Assembly (NCBI GenBank): GCA_963719885.1
Contig: CAVRDP010000012.1
Span: forward strand, 186,001 to 250,000
Reading direction: 5' to 3'
From: JANXQG01 sp963719885
GTDB lineage: Bacteria > Planctomycetota > Planctomycetia > Pirellulales > Thermoguttaceae
DNA: 64,000 nucleotides
This document shows positions 40,461 to 54,017 of this stretch, piece by piece. The translations under genes were made by a program, and so were the position numbers. Position 1 is the stretch's first letter. Each line of letters starts with the position of its first letter. The notes beneath the pieces were generated by a model, which was not told the origin of the DNA, searched no databases, and saw only the letters and a list, made by a program, of their open reading frames with translations.

Positions 40461-41253
40461 CTACCGAGCGACGAGTGGCGAGGGTTTGTCGAAAGCCGCC
40501 GGCGCGGCGGCGCACATGCTGCAGATGCCTTCCTCCTCGGCAGCCAGGAACCGGTCGAGTTCGGCGTCGGTGCAACCGGGAGCAAGCGGCGGGTAGGCCA
40601 AGTAAGGGTCCCATTTCGAGGAGATCGCAGGGTAGGCATCCTTCTGCAAGGGAAGGTAGGCGATCGTTGAGCACTTCCAGAGTTTGCCCCGGAATAGCTG
40701 CCGAAAGTGCTTGCAGGCGCAATTCAGCCAGCTCTGTGCTGGGCTACCGTCTTCAAACGGCAGGACGCCCGCGCCAACGCCGAGATCAGCGCCGCGTCCA
40801 CCGCTGCGGGGCATCGACCAACTCGATCCCAAAGCGAAACTTCGCTCGCCATTGGCGAAGCAGCTCGACCACGCTTTCGAAGCGGCTGCGATAATCAGGC
40901 GCATCGTGATGCCTGGTCAATCGCAGCGTGGTGTCCGTGGCGGCCAGCGCGGCCGGCAGATGCGGGTGTTTGTGCAGGAGCAGCCCGTTCGTGCCCAGAT
41001 AGAGGTGCGCGGCGGGCCAATTCTTCCGCGCCAGCCAGACGTACTGCGCGAGGTGCGGATGCAGCGCCGGCTCGCCGCCCAGGAGCCCAAAGAACTTGGG
41101 CTGCAGCCGCCGGTTCCAGGCGCTCATCCAGGCCTCGGCCTCGTCCAGGCCGACGAGTCCCTGAAGCCCGTTGCCGGCGAAATGGCTGCAACTCTCGCAA
41201 GACAAGTTGCAGCGGTGAGCCACGTGAATTTCCAGGATCTCGATGGATCTCAT
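40461..41253 (-). pseudogene. Radical SAM protein, frameshifted
   Basis: ATG at 41253 (GGAAAGAAG upstream) starts a radical SAM protein with VAHRCNLSCESCSHFAG, the CxxxCxxC motif binding the 4Fe-4S cluster, then FFGLLGGEPALHP and LGTNGLLL. The frame ends early after ELVDAPQRWTRR (stop at about 40786). The family sequence (GVLPFEDGSPAQSWLNC, GKLWKCSTIAYLP) continues in another frame to 40461, so an indel lies near 40790-40805. The C-terminal Cys residues suggest a second cluster (SPASM/twitch-like). Its target is unknown; neighbours suggest a role in surface glycan or peptide modification. Confidence 0.78.
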
Positions 41254-41443
41254 GGCGCTTCTTTCCCATACTCGCGATCGGTGGACATCAGGGCCTTGGG
41301 CGGTCAATCAATAATATCGCACGGACGCTTCGAGTTGGCAATCGCCCGGTGGAAAGCCGTGGCTGTACAAGCCGCGGCGCGAGCGTTATACTCCACCTTT
41401 CGGGGAACTGCATCGACTGCCACGTACTCGCGAGAACGCTCAC

Positions 41444-42636
41444 ATGGCGAGGGTCCTCTTGACTTGGGAATTGGGCGGAGGCAGCGGCCATTTGGTGAAT
41501 CTCCGCCCCTTCGTGAGCGGACTGGAGAGGGAGGGCCACAAGGTCTTCGTAGCCCTCCGCGATCTCGGCAAGGCGCCGAATATGCTCGCAGGCGCGGCGA
41601 TTTCTTATCTGCAATCGCCCTACAAATCCGACGTTTCGCCGAATGTGATTCAAGTGGCCCGGACCTTCGCGGACATCCTCTACAACGTCGGTTTTGGCGA
41701 TCCGGCGGAGCTCGCGGTCCTGGTCGATGCCTGGGGAACCCTGATCGATTTCGTCGCTCCGGACCTGATCGTCTTTGACCACAGCCCCACGGCCCTGCTT
41801 GCCGCGCGGGGCAGCAAGGCATGCCGCGTGGTGCTGGGCAACAGTTTTTCCTCCCCGCCGGACTGTTCCCCCTTTCCCGACCTCCAGCCGTGGCTGCCGA
41901 GCGATCCCAGGACCCTCTATCGGACGGAAGAGGTCGTCCTGGAAAACGTCAATCGAGTCCTGCGTCGTCGGGGGCAGGGGACGTTGGAGAGGCTGGGGCA
42001 ACTTTATGGGCAGGTGGACGAGGTCGTCCTGACCACCCTGGCGGAATTCGATCATTATCCCAACCGGGTCCATCCCCACTATCGGGGACCCTGGATGCCG
42101 GAGGGCGGAGAGCTGCCGGCGTGGCCCGGCGGAAGCGGCAAGAAGGTCTTTGCCTACCTGAAGGTTTTTCCCGTGTTGCCGCAGTTGCTCGGGCTCCTCG
42201 CACAAGCGGCTTGCGCGTGCGTTGTCCACATCGAAGGCATAACGGCGGGGTTCGAGCGGCAGCATGCAGCCCGCACGCTTCACTTTCAGAATAATCGGCT
42301 GGACCTGCGTCGCGCGGCCGCGGAGTGCGATCTGGCGATCTTCAACGGGACGCACGGCAGTACCGTCTTGACGCTCTTGGCCGGCAAGCCGGTCCTGCAA
42401 CTGCCGCTCGTTGTGGAGCAGGAACTCAATACGCGCGCTACCGTTCGCTTGGGGGCGGCGCGGCGCACGTCTGCCTGGCGGCCGGAAGGGATGGCCATGG
42501 CCTTGTCCGGATTGCTGCAATCCGAGGCCTACGCGCAGGAAGCGCAGCGCTTTGCTGCGCGCCATGCCCAACATTCTCCCCAGGAGGAGTGCCACGCGCG
42601 GTGGCCGAGATGCTCAGCCTCCTCAACTCGCCATGA
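41444..42636 (+). CDS. GT1-like (GT-B fold) glycosyltransferase, probable frameshift near the 3' end
   Basis: About 395 residues resemble UDP-glycosyltransferase/MurG-like GT-B proteins: VLLTWELGGGSGHLVNLRPF at the start, and a C-terminal nucleotide-sugar half with AIFNGTHGSTVLTLLAGKPV and LPLVVEQELNTRA. The open frame runs on to 42760, but after about residue 380 it turns into implausible Arg/Cys-rich sequence. The expected ending (RAVAEMLSLLNSP, stop 42636) lies in another frame, so a small indel near 42585-42595 is likely. The substrate is unknown. It is divergent from the radical SAM gene. Confidence 0.75.
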
Positions 42637-43076
42637 AGGCAGTCGCCTGACCGGCCACATTACCCCACCCCGCCCGCGCCGAATGGGTCTGGCGTATCGT
42701 GATACATGCACATGTGACCATATCTTCCAATTTTTATGGCTGGTAAATCTGTCAAAATAAGCCCATTTGCCGGGCCGGAACATGTTTGGTTTCGTTGCTG
42801 GCTGGCAAGCTGGGGGGGTTTTCATTGTTGTGGAAGACGCTGGCTTCCGTTCGGGCGGTCTCCGAGTGTTAGAGTTTTGCTAATTTTCGCCGGCTTGCTT
42901 GGCAAGACGGGAAAAAAAGCGATAATCGGCTTTGCGTACAAAACGCTTCCTAAGACTTTGACCTGCAGCTTCTGAGTTTCGCGCCGTTTGATACCTACTA
43001 ACCTTCAGCACCGCCTGGACTGTGCCCGGTTGCCGTATGCGGCCCCGCCGGTCTTTCCGGATAGGAGTGGTATACC
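42637..43076. other. Intergenic region before the giant surface-protein gene
   Basis: I see no gene here. The stretch is AT-richer than its flanks between about 42700 and 42960. AGGAG with nine-base spacing precedes the GTG start at 43077. No confident promoter or terminator. Confidence 0.45.
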
Positions 43077-46000
43077 GTGGGCGAGCGAGATGGTCTTTTG
43101 GGTCGGTTTGGTGCGCGCTTAGGAACCGTGAAGAGACGGTGGAACAAGCGGAGCGCGGCATCTAAGAAGGCTGCGCGTTTCCTGCAATTCGAACCCCTGG
43201 AAAAACGCCAGTTGCTGAGCGTGGGCGGGCAGGTATTGCCCGTCGGTCTGGCGCACGCCTTGGGGCAAGACATGCAGCCGCCGGTCGTCGTAGGCATCGC
43301 CGATCTTACCGTGCCGGAGTACTCCAACAGTCAGGTGGTCGATCTCTCATCGGCCTTCACGGACCCCGACTGCGGGCCGCATGGACTTGCCTATCAACTT
43401 AGCGGCGACACGAACCCGGCCCTCTTTGCGGGCGTGCAAGTCCTGGACAGTGCGATGGCCCTGGGGCTGACGTTCGCCCCCGGCGTGCTCGGTTCGTCCG
43501 TTCTCACCGTGCGTGCCACGGACGCTGCGGGGCAGTACGCGGAGACGAGTTTTTCCGTGACCGTGACGCCCCCGGCCGCGGACAGCGGCCAGCTTTCCGG
43601 CGGCAGCGGCGAACGGCAGTCCATGGGCAACCGCAACCTCAACGCTGAGGATATGACCAGCGACGCGGAAGTTCTTACCTGGGACCCGTCCGCCCGGGGG
43701 AACAACGGCGTCTGGAGTAGCGACACGAGTAGCGCATTTTGGGACGGCGCGAATGGACTGCAATCGTGGGCTGACGGCAGCATCGCCGTGTTTCCCGACA
43801 CGATGGCCCCGACCACGATCACCATTTCCGGCACGGTCAGCCCTGCCGGGATTGAATTCGACGCCTCTGGCATCGAGATTACAGGCGGGACCATCACGCT
43901 GCCAGACGGCGGAACGACCATCAACATGCCCAACTCGCAGCAGGCAACCATCGATTCCGATGTCACCGGGGCAGGCCCCTTGACGGCGATTGGCTATGGC
44001 GGCCAACTGACGCTCGGCGGGAACAACGATTACCAACGCGGGACGGTTGTTGAGAGCAACTGTACGACGCTGTCGGTGAATAGCGCGGCAAACTTGGGTG
44101 ACGGCGGCCTGACGTTCGACGGCGGCGATTCATGGCTATCGATTACCGGCTCCGGCTCCTTGCAATTCGCGGGACCGCTGGTCTGCAACGGCGGCAGCTA
44201 CGTCACGGCTTGCGATGGCGCCTCGGTCGCCTTCAACGGGGGGATCGGCGGCCCAGGCTTCCTGGTGATCAATGGCTTCGGCGCAACCGTCGCGTTCACC
44301 GCCGGTGACAGCACCTTTTCCGGCTGGCTCGATGTTTATGGCGCAACGGTAACGATGGCCAACCCCTACGTCTTGGACAACGCCGCTGGGTTTGGTCTAT
44401 CAGGCGCAACCCTTAAACTCAACAGCGGAAGTGCCGTATTGAGCCAGGGCATTTCCCTCAATGACGGCGGCGCGACCTTCGCCGGCAACTTCACGCTCCC
44501 GGGAAGCGTCGTCGGCACCGGCGGCTTGACTGTCGATGGCGGCACCTTGTCGCTCGGCGGCGACAATAGCTACACGGGTGGCACGACGATCAGCGCCGGG
44601 ACGCTGCAGGCCAACGCCCAAAGCGCGCTGCCCAATGGGACCATGGTGACGCTGGGCAGCGGCGGGGGCTCGCAGTTGACCGTCAACGCGCCCCAAACGA
44701 TCGGCGGCCTTTACGGCAGCGGGTCGGGCGGCGGCACCGTCTTGATCGATTCGTCGCTGGCCATCGACATCCCCGGCGGCTATTGGGATTATTTTTCGGG
44801 GAACATCAGCGGCAGCGGCAGCCTGGGCGTGTCTGGCGGCACGCTGGTCCTCACGGGAGCGAACACATTCTCGGGCGGGACGACGATCGACAGCGGCGCG
44901 ACGCTGCAATTCGGCGATGGCTACGCCAGTGGCGTGACGTTCGGCAACGGCGCGATCGCGGACAACGGCACGTTGGCCTTTTGCGTGAGCAGTTCGTGGC
45001 CGCTCAGTTTCGCCAACGTCGTCAGCGGCGACGGCAACATGACCGTTTCCCGAGGCCCCTCCGAGGGCAGCACGCTGGTCCTCACCGGAGCGAGCACCTT
45101 TTTGGGCACGACGACGATCGACAGCGGCACCACGCTGCAATTCGGCAACGGCTCCTCCAGCGGCGTGACGTTGGGCAGCGGCGCAATTGTCGACTATGGC
45201 ACGTTGGCCTTCCTTCCGGGCAGCGCGCAGTTCACGTTCCGCAACTCCATCAGCGGCGGCGGAGGGTTGACCGTCGGCGCCAGCGGCGGCGGCAACGGCA
45301 GCGTCACGCTCTCCGGCGCGAATAATAGCTATTTGGGCCCCACGACGATCAACAGCGGGACGTTGGTCGCTCAAACCGCACTGCCCACTGGGACCATGGT
45401 GACATTGGGCAGCAACGGGGGATCGCTGATCCTCGACGCCTCCCAAACGGTCGGCGGCCTGTCCGGCGGCAGTTCCAATGGCGGCATCGACCTCAACGGC
45501 ACCGGTTCGTCCCTGATCGTCAATTCGGGTACTTTCGCCGGCAACATCAGCGGCAGCGGCAGCTTGACGGTGTCCGGCGGCACGCTGGTCCTCACTGGTG
45601 ATAGCGGTTGCACTTGTAATACGACGATCAACGGCGGAACGCTGCAATTGGGCAGCGGAGGTTCCGGCGGTTCCGGCGACTACGTGTACGGCAGCAATAT
45701 CGATATCGCCCTAGGCTCGAGTTTGGCCTTGTGCCCAGGCTCTTCGGGCTACGTTTCCGCCAGCAACATCAGCGGCGCCGGCGCCGTATGGGTCGATGGC
45801 TACAGCAACGGCTACAGCGGTGGGAGCTGCGGCACCGTCACGCTCGGCGGCAACAGCAGCTACACGGGCGGTACGACACTCGAAAGCGGGACGCTCGTCA
45901 TCGACGGCGACTCGGCCCTCGGCGCCCCACCAGCGTGCTAACCATCGACGGGGGCACGATCGACCAGTTTGGCGGTCCGGTTACGCTCCCCAACCCCCAG

Positions 46001-49000
46001 CAATGGTACGGCAGCTTCACCTATACCGGGTATCCCTTGGCGTTCACCGGGGGCGTGACTATTTCCGGCAGCGCCCAGGTTTGCGTGAACAATAGCACGC
46101 TCAGCATCGATGGTCCGATCAGCGGCGGTGGTTTGAACATGTCCGGGAACGGCACGCTGGTTCTCGGCGCCGCGAACCACTATTCCGGTGGCACGACGAT
46201 CAACAGCGGGACCCTAGAGGCAAACTACCAAGCGGCGCTTCCCAATGGGACCACGGTGACGCTGGGCAGCGGTGCGCAACTGATGGTCAACGCGCCCCAG
46301 ACGATCGGCGGGCTTTATGGCAGTTCTTCCGGCGGCGGCACCGTCTTTATCGACAATTCGTCGCTGACCGTCACCCCCAGCTCTGGGGATTATTTTTCGG
46401 GCGTCATCAGTGGCGGCGGCTTGACGGTCTCCGGTGGCGGAACGCTGCAATTGGGCAGCGGATACTCCGGGGGCTCGGGCGGCTCGCTGTGGATCAGTAA
46501 CGTCAATATCGCCGCCAACTCGGCGTTGGATTTGTGTCCCGGCCCTTCGCAGTCTATTTCCGTGAACGGCATCACTGGCAGCGGCGCCCTGACGATCAAC
46601 GGCGTCAGCGGCGGGAGCGGCGGGACCGTGACGCTCTTTGGCAGCAGCGGCTACACGGGTAATACCACGCTCGACAGCGGGACGCTCGACATCAACTCGG
46701 CCCTTGGCTCGGGCCTGCTGACCATCGACGGCGGCACTACGCTCGACAACACGAGCGGCTCCACGCTGACCCTCAACAACGCCCAGCAATGGGAGGGCAG
46801 TTTCACCTATGCCGGGTCGAGCTTGACGTTCAGCGGGGGCGGCGTGAATGCTTCCGGCGGCGCTCAGGTTTGCGTGAACAACAGCGCCGGGGTAGTCGCC
46901 ATCAACGCTTCGTTCGCCATCAGCGGCACCAGCGGCGGCCTGATCAAGTCCGGGGGCGGCACGCTCGCGCTGAACGGCACGATCAACTATGGCGGCAACA
47001 CGACGATCAACGGCGGGACCTTGAGCGTCGGCGCCGCAAACGCGCTGCCCAACGGGACCATCGTGACGCTCGGGGGCAGTGGAGGTTCGTTGGTCCTCAA
47101 CGCCTCCCAGACGATTGGCGGCCTTTTTGGGGGCTGTTCTGGAGGAGGAGATGTCGTGCTCAACAACTCTTCGTCGCTGACGGTCGACTTCAGCGGTTAT
47201 TCAGGCGGTTTTTCCGGGGGCATCAGCGGCAACGGCAGCCTGATCAAGGGGGGCGGCGGCTCGTGGATGCTGTACGGCAACAACACCTATCTCGGCAACA
47301 CGACCGTTTCAGGCTCGGGCGGAATTCTGGAAACAGACAGTGCGGGGGCTCTGCCCGGCGGGTCGACCGTGATTGTCGATAGCGGCGCAACGCTTCGGCT
47401 CGGTTACAATCCGGCGGACGTGCCTGCCGCTTTTGCAGCGGTCGTCAACGGCACGCTCGACCTGAACGGAAGGAATGTCGCCTTGAGCAATCTTCAAGGC
47501 AGCGGGACCATCGACGACGCCGACCCCGCGACCACGAGCACGCTGACCATCGGCAGCGGCGATGCCACAAGCACGTTTACAGGCGCGATCAAGAACTCGG
47601 CGGCCGCAGCCCACGTGGCCGTGGCCAAGATCGGCGCGGGCAGCCTGACCCTCAGTGGCGCGAACACCTATAGTGCCGGCACGAGCGTAAGTGCCGGCTT
47701 GCTGTGTTTTTCCTATGGCGCATTGCCCGGCAGCGGCAGCATCGATATCCTAGCTGGCGGGGCGTTGGAGGCGACGGGCCCCTATTCGACGGCTGCGGCT
47801 TGGCTTGCCAGCAACCGAATCGACCAGACCTCCGCCGGCGCCCTGGCCTTGGCGGCGGATGAACCGGCAATCAGCCTCGGCAATTACACACAGCTCTCTC
47901 TGGGCGCATCGGGCAGCGTCGCCTTCAGCGGCAGCATTACGCCAGCGAACAACGTCTTCCGCCTCGGCGGGGGGCCGGGTAATCTGACGGTAAGCACTGC
48001 TTTGACCGACGACGTCGCCGCTCGCAGCCTTGTCGTCTCAGGGGACGTTACCCTTTCCGCTGCCAACACGTTCAGCAATGGAACGCTCGTCGCCGCGGGC
48101 ACGCTCGACGTGGAAGGGAGCATTATCGGAACGGTGACCACCACCGGCGGCCAACTCGTCGGAACCGGCGCCCCGACGATCGTAACCGTGAGCGTCGATA
48201 GCCCGAGCGTCAGCGGAGCGGTCGACCAGACCGTGAGCAATAGCGGCCAGTGGAGCGGCGTGGGCACGGATAACGTGGCCCTCGGCGCGACCCTCGGCAG
48301 CGTGACGCCGAACGCCGACGGGACCACTTGGAGTTGGACCTGGACGCCCCCCACGGGAACGTTGCCCGGACCTCAAACGGTGACGATCACCGCGGCGGAC
48401 ACCACGACCAATGCGTCGACGGCCTCGCAAACCTTCGAGGTCGATTTGCTCGCCGCCACGGCGACGACGGTGAGCATCGTTTCGCCGGCTTCCGTGTCCG
48501 TCGGCTCCGGACTCGCCCTCTATGCAACGGTGAGCGCGGTCGATCCGTCCAAGCCGACGCCGGGCGGGAGCGTGGCATTCTCGGACGAAGCCGGAGGTTT
48601 GGGGACCGCCAGCCTCGTAGCGGGCCAAGCCAGCCTCCTCCTGCCAGGCGGATTTTCCGCGGGAACACATACGATCACGGTAACGTATGCCAGCAACATG
48701 GGCCTCGATTCCAGCAGCGCCTCGCGGCAAATCACCGCATCCAACGCCCCCACGGTGCAAACGGCCGCGGCCGTCGTGAGCGGCTCGTTGACCGAGACGA
48801 CCGTCGAACTCCAGGTCTCCGGCACAGACGCCGGCGAGTCGAATCTCATCTATTCCTGGGCCGCCAGCACGGAACCGACGGGGGCCGAGGACCCGGCGTT
48901 CAGCGTCAACGACTCGGACGCCGCCAGCGAGACCGTGGCCACCTTCAGCCAAGCCGTGACCTACGTCTTCACGGCCACGATCGCCAACTCCGAAGGGTTG

Positions 49001-52000
49001 GTCGCCACCAGCCAGGTGACGGTCACCGTCGCTGCCGTGCCGACCAGCATTGTCCTCAGCCCGTCGCCCGTCAGCGTTGCTCCGAACGGGACCCAGACCA
49101 TGACGGCCGTCGAAGATGACCAGTTCGGCAACGCAGTGACGCCGCCGCCAACGTTTACGTGGAGCGCTTCGGCCGGAGGCGGCGCGATCGATACCGCGGG
49201 CAACTACACCGCGCCGAGCACGCCCGGCTCAAGCCTGATAACGGCCGCGGCGGATGGATTAACCGGGTCGGAGACCGTGAACATCGTGCCCATCCCGCTT
49301 GACGTCACCGGAAGACCGACGGTGAATGTGGACATGCCCTACACGCTCAACCTCTCGGACCCCAACGGCGCAATTACCGATGGAACCGTCTATTGGGGAG
49401 ACGGCCTATCAACCCGGATTCCGAGCGGTGCCACCAGTCTAACCCATGTTTACACGGCGCCCTCGGAAACGGGCACCTACACGATTTCGGCGGAGGTCAT
49501 CGATTCCAGCGGTACCCACGATCTGTTGACGAGCAGCACCAACGCGGGAGGCATCGATTTCAGCACGCCGGATACCGGTTCTACCGGCTACCAGTCGGTC
49601 GCCATTCAGCCTGACGGCTCAATTGTCGTCTGCGGCCAGGGCACGGGCGGTTCCGCACTCGTCGCGCGCTACAATGCGGACGGCACCCCGGACGGCACGG
49701 TTTTCGCCGCCAGCGGGCTGGACGTGGCCCAGACCGTCGCCATCGAGCCGGTCGGCAACCAGAGCGACATCGTCGTTGCCGGACAGCAAACGTCCGAGCC
49801 GGCGAGCGGGTTCGCGATGGTCCGTTATTCGAGCACCGGCGTCCTCGATTCGAACTTCGACACCAACTTCAGCGCGTCGGTTTCGCCTTTTACCGGCGAT
49901 AGTTTTACGCCCGAGCAAGTTGCCGTCCAGCCCAACGGGCAGATCGTGGTGGCGGGCTACGTTGTTTCCGCGAGCGGGACCGATTTGGGCGTGGCGCGGT
50001 ACAATCCGGACGGCACGCTCGACGCGAGCTTCGGCGCCGGCGGCGGCTCCACCGCGGGCCTGAGCGTCAGCACGCAAAATCCCTGCGGCTTGGCCTTGGG
50101 CAGCAATGGCAGCATCGTCGTCGCGGGCACCATCGTCACGCCGGAGACGGTCGGTGGCAACCAGTATGCGTTCGCCGTGGTCCGCTTTGCCGACGACGGG
50201 ACGCTGGATACCACTTTCAACGGCAGCGGCGAGGCGACCGACGACTGGGGCGATCATTTCAATCATGCCACGAGCGTGGCGATCCAATCGGATGGCGCCA
50301 TCGTCGTGGCCGGCTACGACGATAGCGGCTACGTCGATCTCGTGCGTTTCCTGCCCGACGGGTCCCCCGATCCGAACTTCGGCGCCGGCGGCCAGGTCGA
50401 AAGCGGCCAGCCCGCCGGCGTTGCGTACAGCGTGGCGGTCCAGGCGAACAACATGATCGTTGTCGGCGGGGCATTCGCGGAAGAGGGCCGCATGGACTTT
50501 GGTTTGGCCCGCTTCAACGTGAACGGGGCGATTGACGATTACTTCGGTTCTTACGGCATTTCGGCGCAGGATTTGGGAGGCGCCTCCGACAGCGCGGTTA
50601 CGGCCCTGGCCCTGCAGCCGAATGGCGCAATCCTGGCCGCCGGCGTGACGGGCGGTCTTCCCACGGGCGCGGCCGTCGATCGCTATTTCGCGGGCCAGGC
50701 AGATGGTTCCGGCGGCCAGGCGGACGGCGCCGTGGTCCGCGTCGATAACGCCACGCCCGCACTGACCGTCAGCGGCGACAGCACGGTGGCCGCCAACGAC
50801 ACCTATACCCTCACCCTAGGGGACGGCATGGCCAACTTGGGATCGGGCAGTAATATCCAGTACGTTATCAACTGGGGCGATGGGGCGAGCGATAGCTACA
50901 CGGCCGACCAGCTCGCTCCCCAAGGCGACCAGGTGACGCACGTTTTCGCCGGCGCCGCCCCCGCCACAGGTACGACAATTACCTATCAAATCACGGTTGA
51001 TCCAGTCGTAAATGGCGTTGGTTACGGAACGGCGGGCAGCCAGTCGGTCACCGTCGATATGACCGACGCCACCACGACCGTGCTTCAAGCGAGCGCGGCC
51101 TCTGCATCTTTTGGGGGAACCGTTGTGCTGACGGCGAACGTCGCCGCCGCGGTATCGGCAACGGGCACGCCGACCGGGACAGTCGAGTTCTATGATGGTA
51201 CAATAGATTTAGGATCTGGAACCTGGAATCCAAGTACGCTCGTGGCAACCTTGACTACCCCACTCCTGACGGCCGGCAGCCATACCTTCACCGCAGTCTA
51301 TAGCGGCGACGACACGTTCGACCAGAGCACCTCGGCGGCGGTCAGCGTTTCGGTGGCCTACCCCACCGTTAGTGGAACTCCGTTGACCCTCACCGGAACG
51401 CCAGCGGCCACCGAAGGCTACACGCTCAACCTGCCTCAGTTTGACCCGTACAATAATCTGATCACCGACTGGACGATCGATTGGGGAGACGGGGTTGTGA
51501 CGAACGTCAGCGGCAGCGCGTCCCCGCAGACGCACCAGTATGGCAACGGCGAGCAGAATTATGTGATCACGGTCATTGCCGCCAGTTCCGCCGGCAACTT
51601 CCAAGGGACGTTGCCGGTAAGCATTTCGGAACGTCGGCCCCAGCGGGCTCGGCGTGACGGCCAGCGCTTTGGATTACAGCGGGGCCGATGCCATGACGAT
51701 TAGCGGGACTTTTACGAACAATTCCCCGCAAGAGTTGCTCAACGTCTCGATCGATTGGGGCGATGGCAGTCAGCCGACGACCTTCAGCCTTGACCCACGG
51801 GCCACGAGTTTCCAGTACCCGGCGCAGCAGTACGTGCGTTCGGGCCAGTATGCGATCGTCGTGACGGTGACCGACGCCGACGGGCTTTCCACATCGAATT
51901 CCTTGAATCCTTTGACCGTCAATTACTCGAATGCGGCCCCGTCGGACCTTGCCTTGAGTCTCGATCAATCGACGATCACTCTCGGCGACCAGGTGAACTT

Positions 52001-54017
52001 GAGCGGCAGCTTCAGCGACCTGCAAACGCAGGCGAGCCACACGGTGACCATCAACTGGGGCGATCTCGTGAGCGGTTTGCCCGACATCACGATCTTGCCG
52101 CTCAGCCCGGGCGAGACCACGTTCCAGGCCGATCCGCAGACCTATTCCACGGCCAGCACTACACCCTATACGATTTCCGTGACCGTCACCGGGCTTGACG
52201 GCAGCACGACCGCCACGACCTCGGTGACGGTGAGCCCCGTCCCGGACGAGGTTATGATCGGCTCGTTGGTTCCGGTGGCGTGGGAGTCCGGCGGCAAGAA
52301 CGGCGAATTCCAGGTGACCCGCGTCGGCCCGACGACGGACTCTCTGACGGTCAGCTACAGCGTGAGCGGGACGGCAAACGGAACCGACTACACGATCAAA
52401 GACGGCACCGGTGCGGTCCTTTCGGGCGGCGTGACGATTCCCGCGGGTCAGAGTTCGGCGATGATTCTCGTTGTCTCGAATGACCAGGGGCTGACCAGCG
52501 GCAGCCCGACCGTCAACGTTACGCTGGCGTCCGGTTCGGGCTACTCGGTCGCGAACGTCTTTTCGGGCGCGCAGGTTGCGATCAGCGACAACGATCCCGG
52601 TTCCGGCGGCCCGCCGTCCGGCCCCGTCACCGTGCAGATGACGTGCTTTAATCCCGACGGCAGCGTGGAGGGTTCCAGCGGCAGTGCGATTCTAGGCGAC
52701 TTCATTCCGATCGGCATTGAAGTCTCGGCGGGCAACCCGGCCAACGCAACGTACACCCTCACCTACCCCACCACGATCACCGTCTCCTGGACCCGGGGTG
52801 GCGCGGACATCGGCTCGGGCAGTTCGATTACGTTGACCAATTCGTATACTATCGTCTACGCGTCCGCCAATGGGAGCGGCGACTCGGGCGGCGCCGAGCC
52901 CGTGTCTGGCGATGTTACCGTTACGCCATGCAGCATCGGCGGTTCCGGGGGTTCCGGCGGCGACACGGCTTGTAGCGTCGGCACGGATTTCGGTGTCTTG
53001 CACATGGGCATGACCGGAGTGACCGTTGCGAACGACATGGATGTCACACCGGCGAAGGTTCAGGTCGGCCAGCAAATTAGCCTTGCCATATTTAGGAAGG
53101 CCGCGAACGGTACGGAAACACGAGTGACGACTGGGGATTTTACTTGGTCACTGCCGGATTCGACCGCTGTGTTGGTAGGGGAGGCGGGCACCGAATCGAG
53201 CGTCGGGGACTATACCAAAGGCTACGACCCGTCCAAATTGAATTGCCAACAGGTTGCGAACTTTACAAGCGCAGATTACAAACAGGCTACTTTCGGCTCT
53301 AATGGCTTTTATTGGGTAGATCCCGGCGGTAGCAAAGTCCAGACCATCGTCGTTGACCCCCAGAACCCCCAGGGCAAAGTTACTGTTACGGGCCTTTTTA
53401 ACGTGCAGCAGCCTCCGTTAAACGCCACAGCGCAAGCTTACCAAAACAAAATTTCGGGGTTTGTTATATTCCGTGCTCGCAACCGCGCGGTCTTGTCAGT
53501 TGGACTCGGCGTAAGGGGAACTCCGAAGAAAGACGGAATGCTTTTTTCGCACGCGACAAGCCCAGGCTGGAACTATAGCTTCACCCAAGTCCTCACCCAA
53601 TATTCGGACGACTGGTATGATCTCTCGGGCGTTCTTAAAAAAGCTTTCACAACGGGTCCGGGCTTGGATAGTGTTTTCTCGATGTCTGCCAAGTCATGGT
53701 TGCTCCCGTCGCAAAGGAGCGATAGCCCGGTCACAATGCTTGGCCATGCGCCCAACGCGCATGTTGTTAATTTTCCCGGGACTACGTATTGGCAGTTTGG
53801 CGCCACGACATGGCTGATGGTTCAGCCGCAGTCGTCGAATTCCATCTGGGTCCCCCTAGGTGTGGTTCATTGGCAATTTGCCGTACGCCTGACGACAACC
53901 GGATTGGTGATAACGGCGCTCAAGGTAACCCCTCCGCCGGCCTTCCGGTCTTTTGCAGGTACGTCGAAATTTCCAATATGGCCGACGGTGATCAAGTCGA
54001 TTGATCCTTGGAGCTAA
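43077..54017 (+). pseudogene. Giant autotransporter-type repeat / delta-60 repeat surface protein, broken by two frameshifts
   Basis: Three consecutive frames (43077-45941, to 51703, to 54017) read as one protein of about 3645 residues. It starts at GTG with AGGAG upstream. LEPLEKRQLLS near residue 40 is a planctomycete surface-protein motif. In order: a cadherin/Ig-like domain; about 15 autotransporter-associated beta-strand repeats (pattern TGANTYSGGTTI...GTL); Ig-like domains; about six delta-60 (beta-propeller-like) repeats (SVAIQPDGSIVV, VARYNADGT); PKD-like WGDG domains; a Calx-beta domain; and a unique C-terminus. Frameshifts fall near 45925-45935 and near 51633 (one extra G in TCGGAAC). 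Likely a large adhesin or surface layer component. Real decay and assembly error both fit. Confidence 0.85.

Noticed and set aside
42640..42760. Extension of the GT1-like glycosyltransferase to the stop at 42760
   Set aside because: The last ~40 residues are Arg/Cys/Pro-rich and unlike the family. The expected C-terminus is in another frame ending at 42636.
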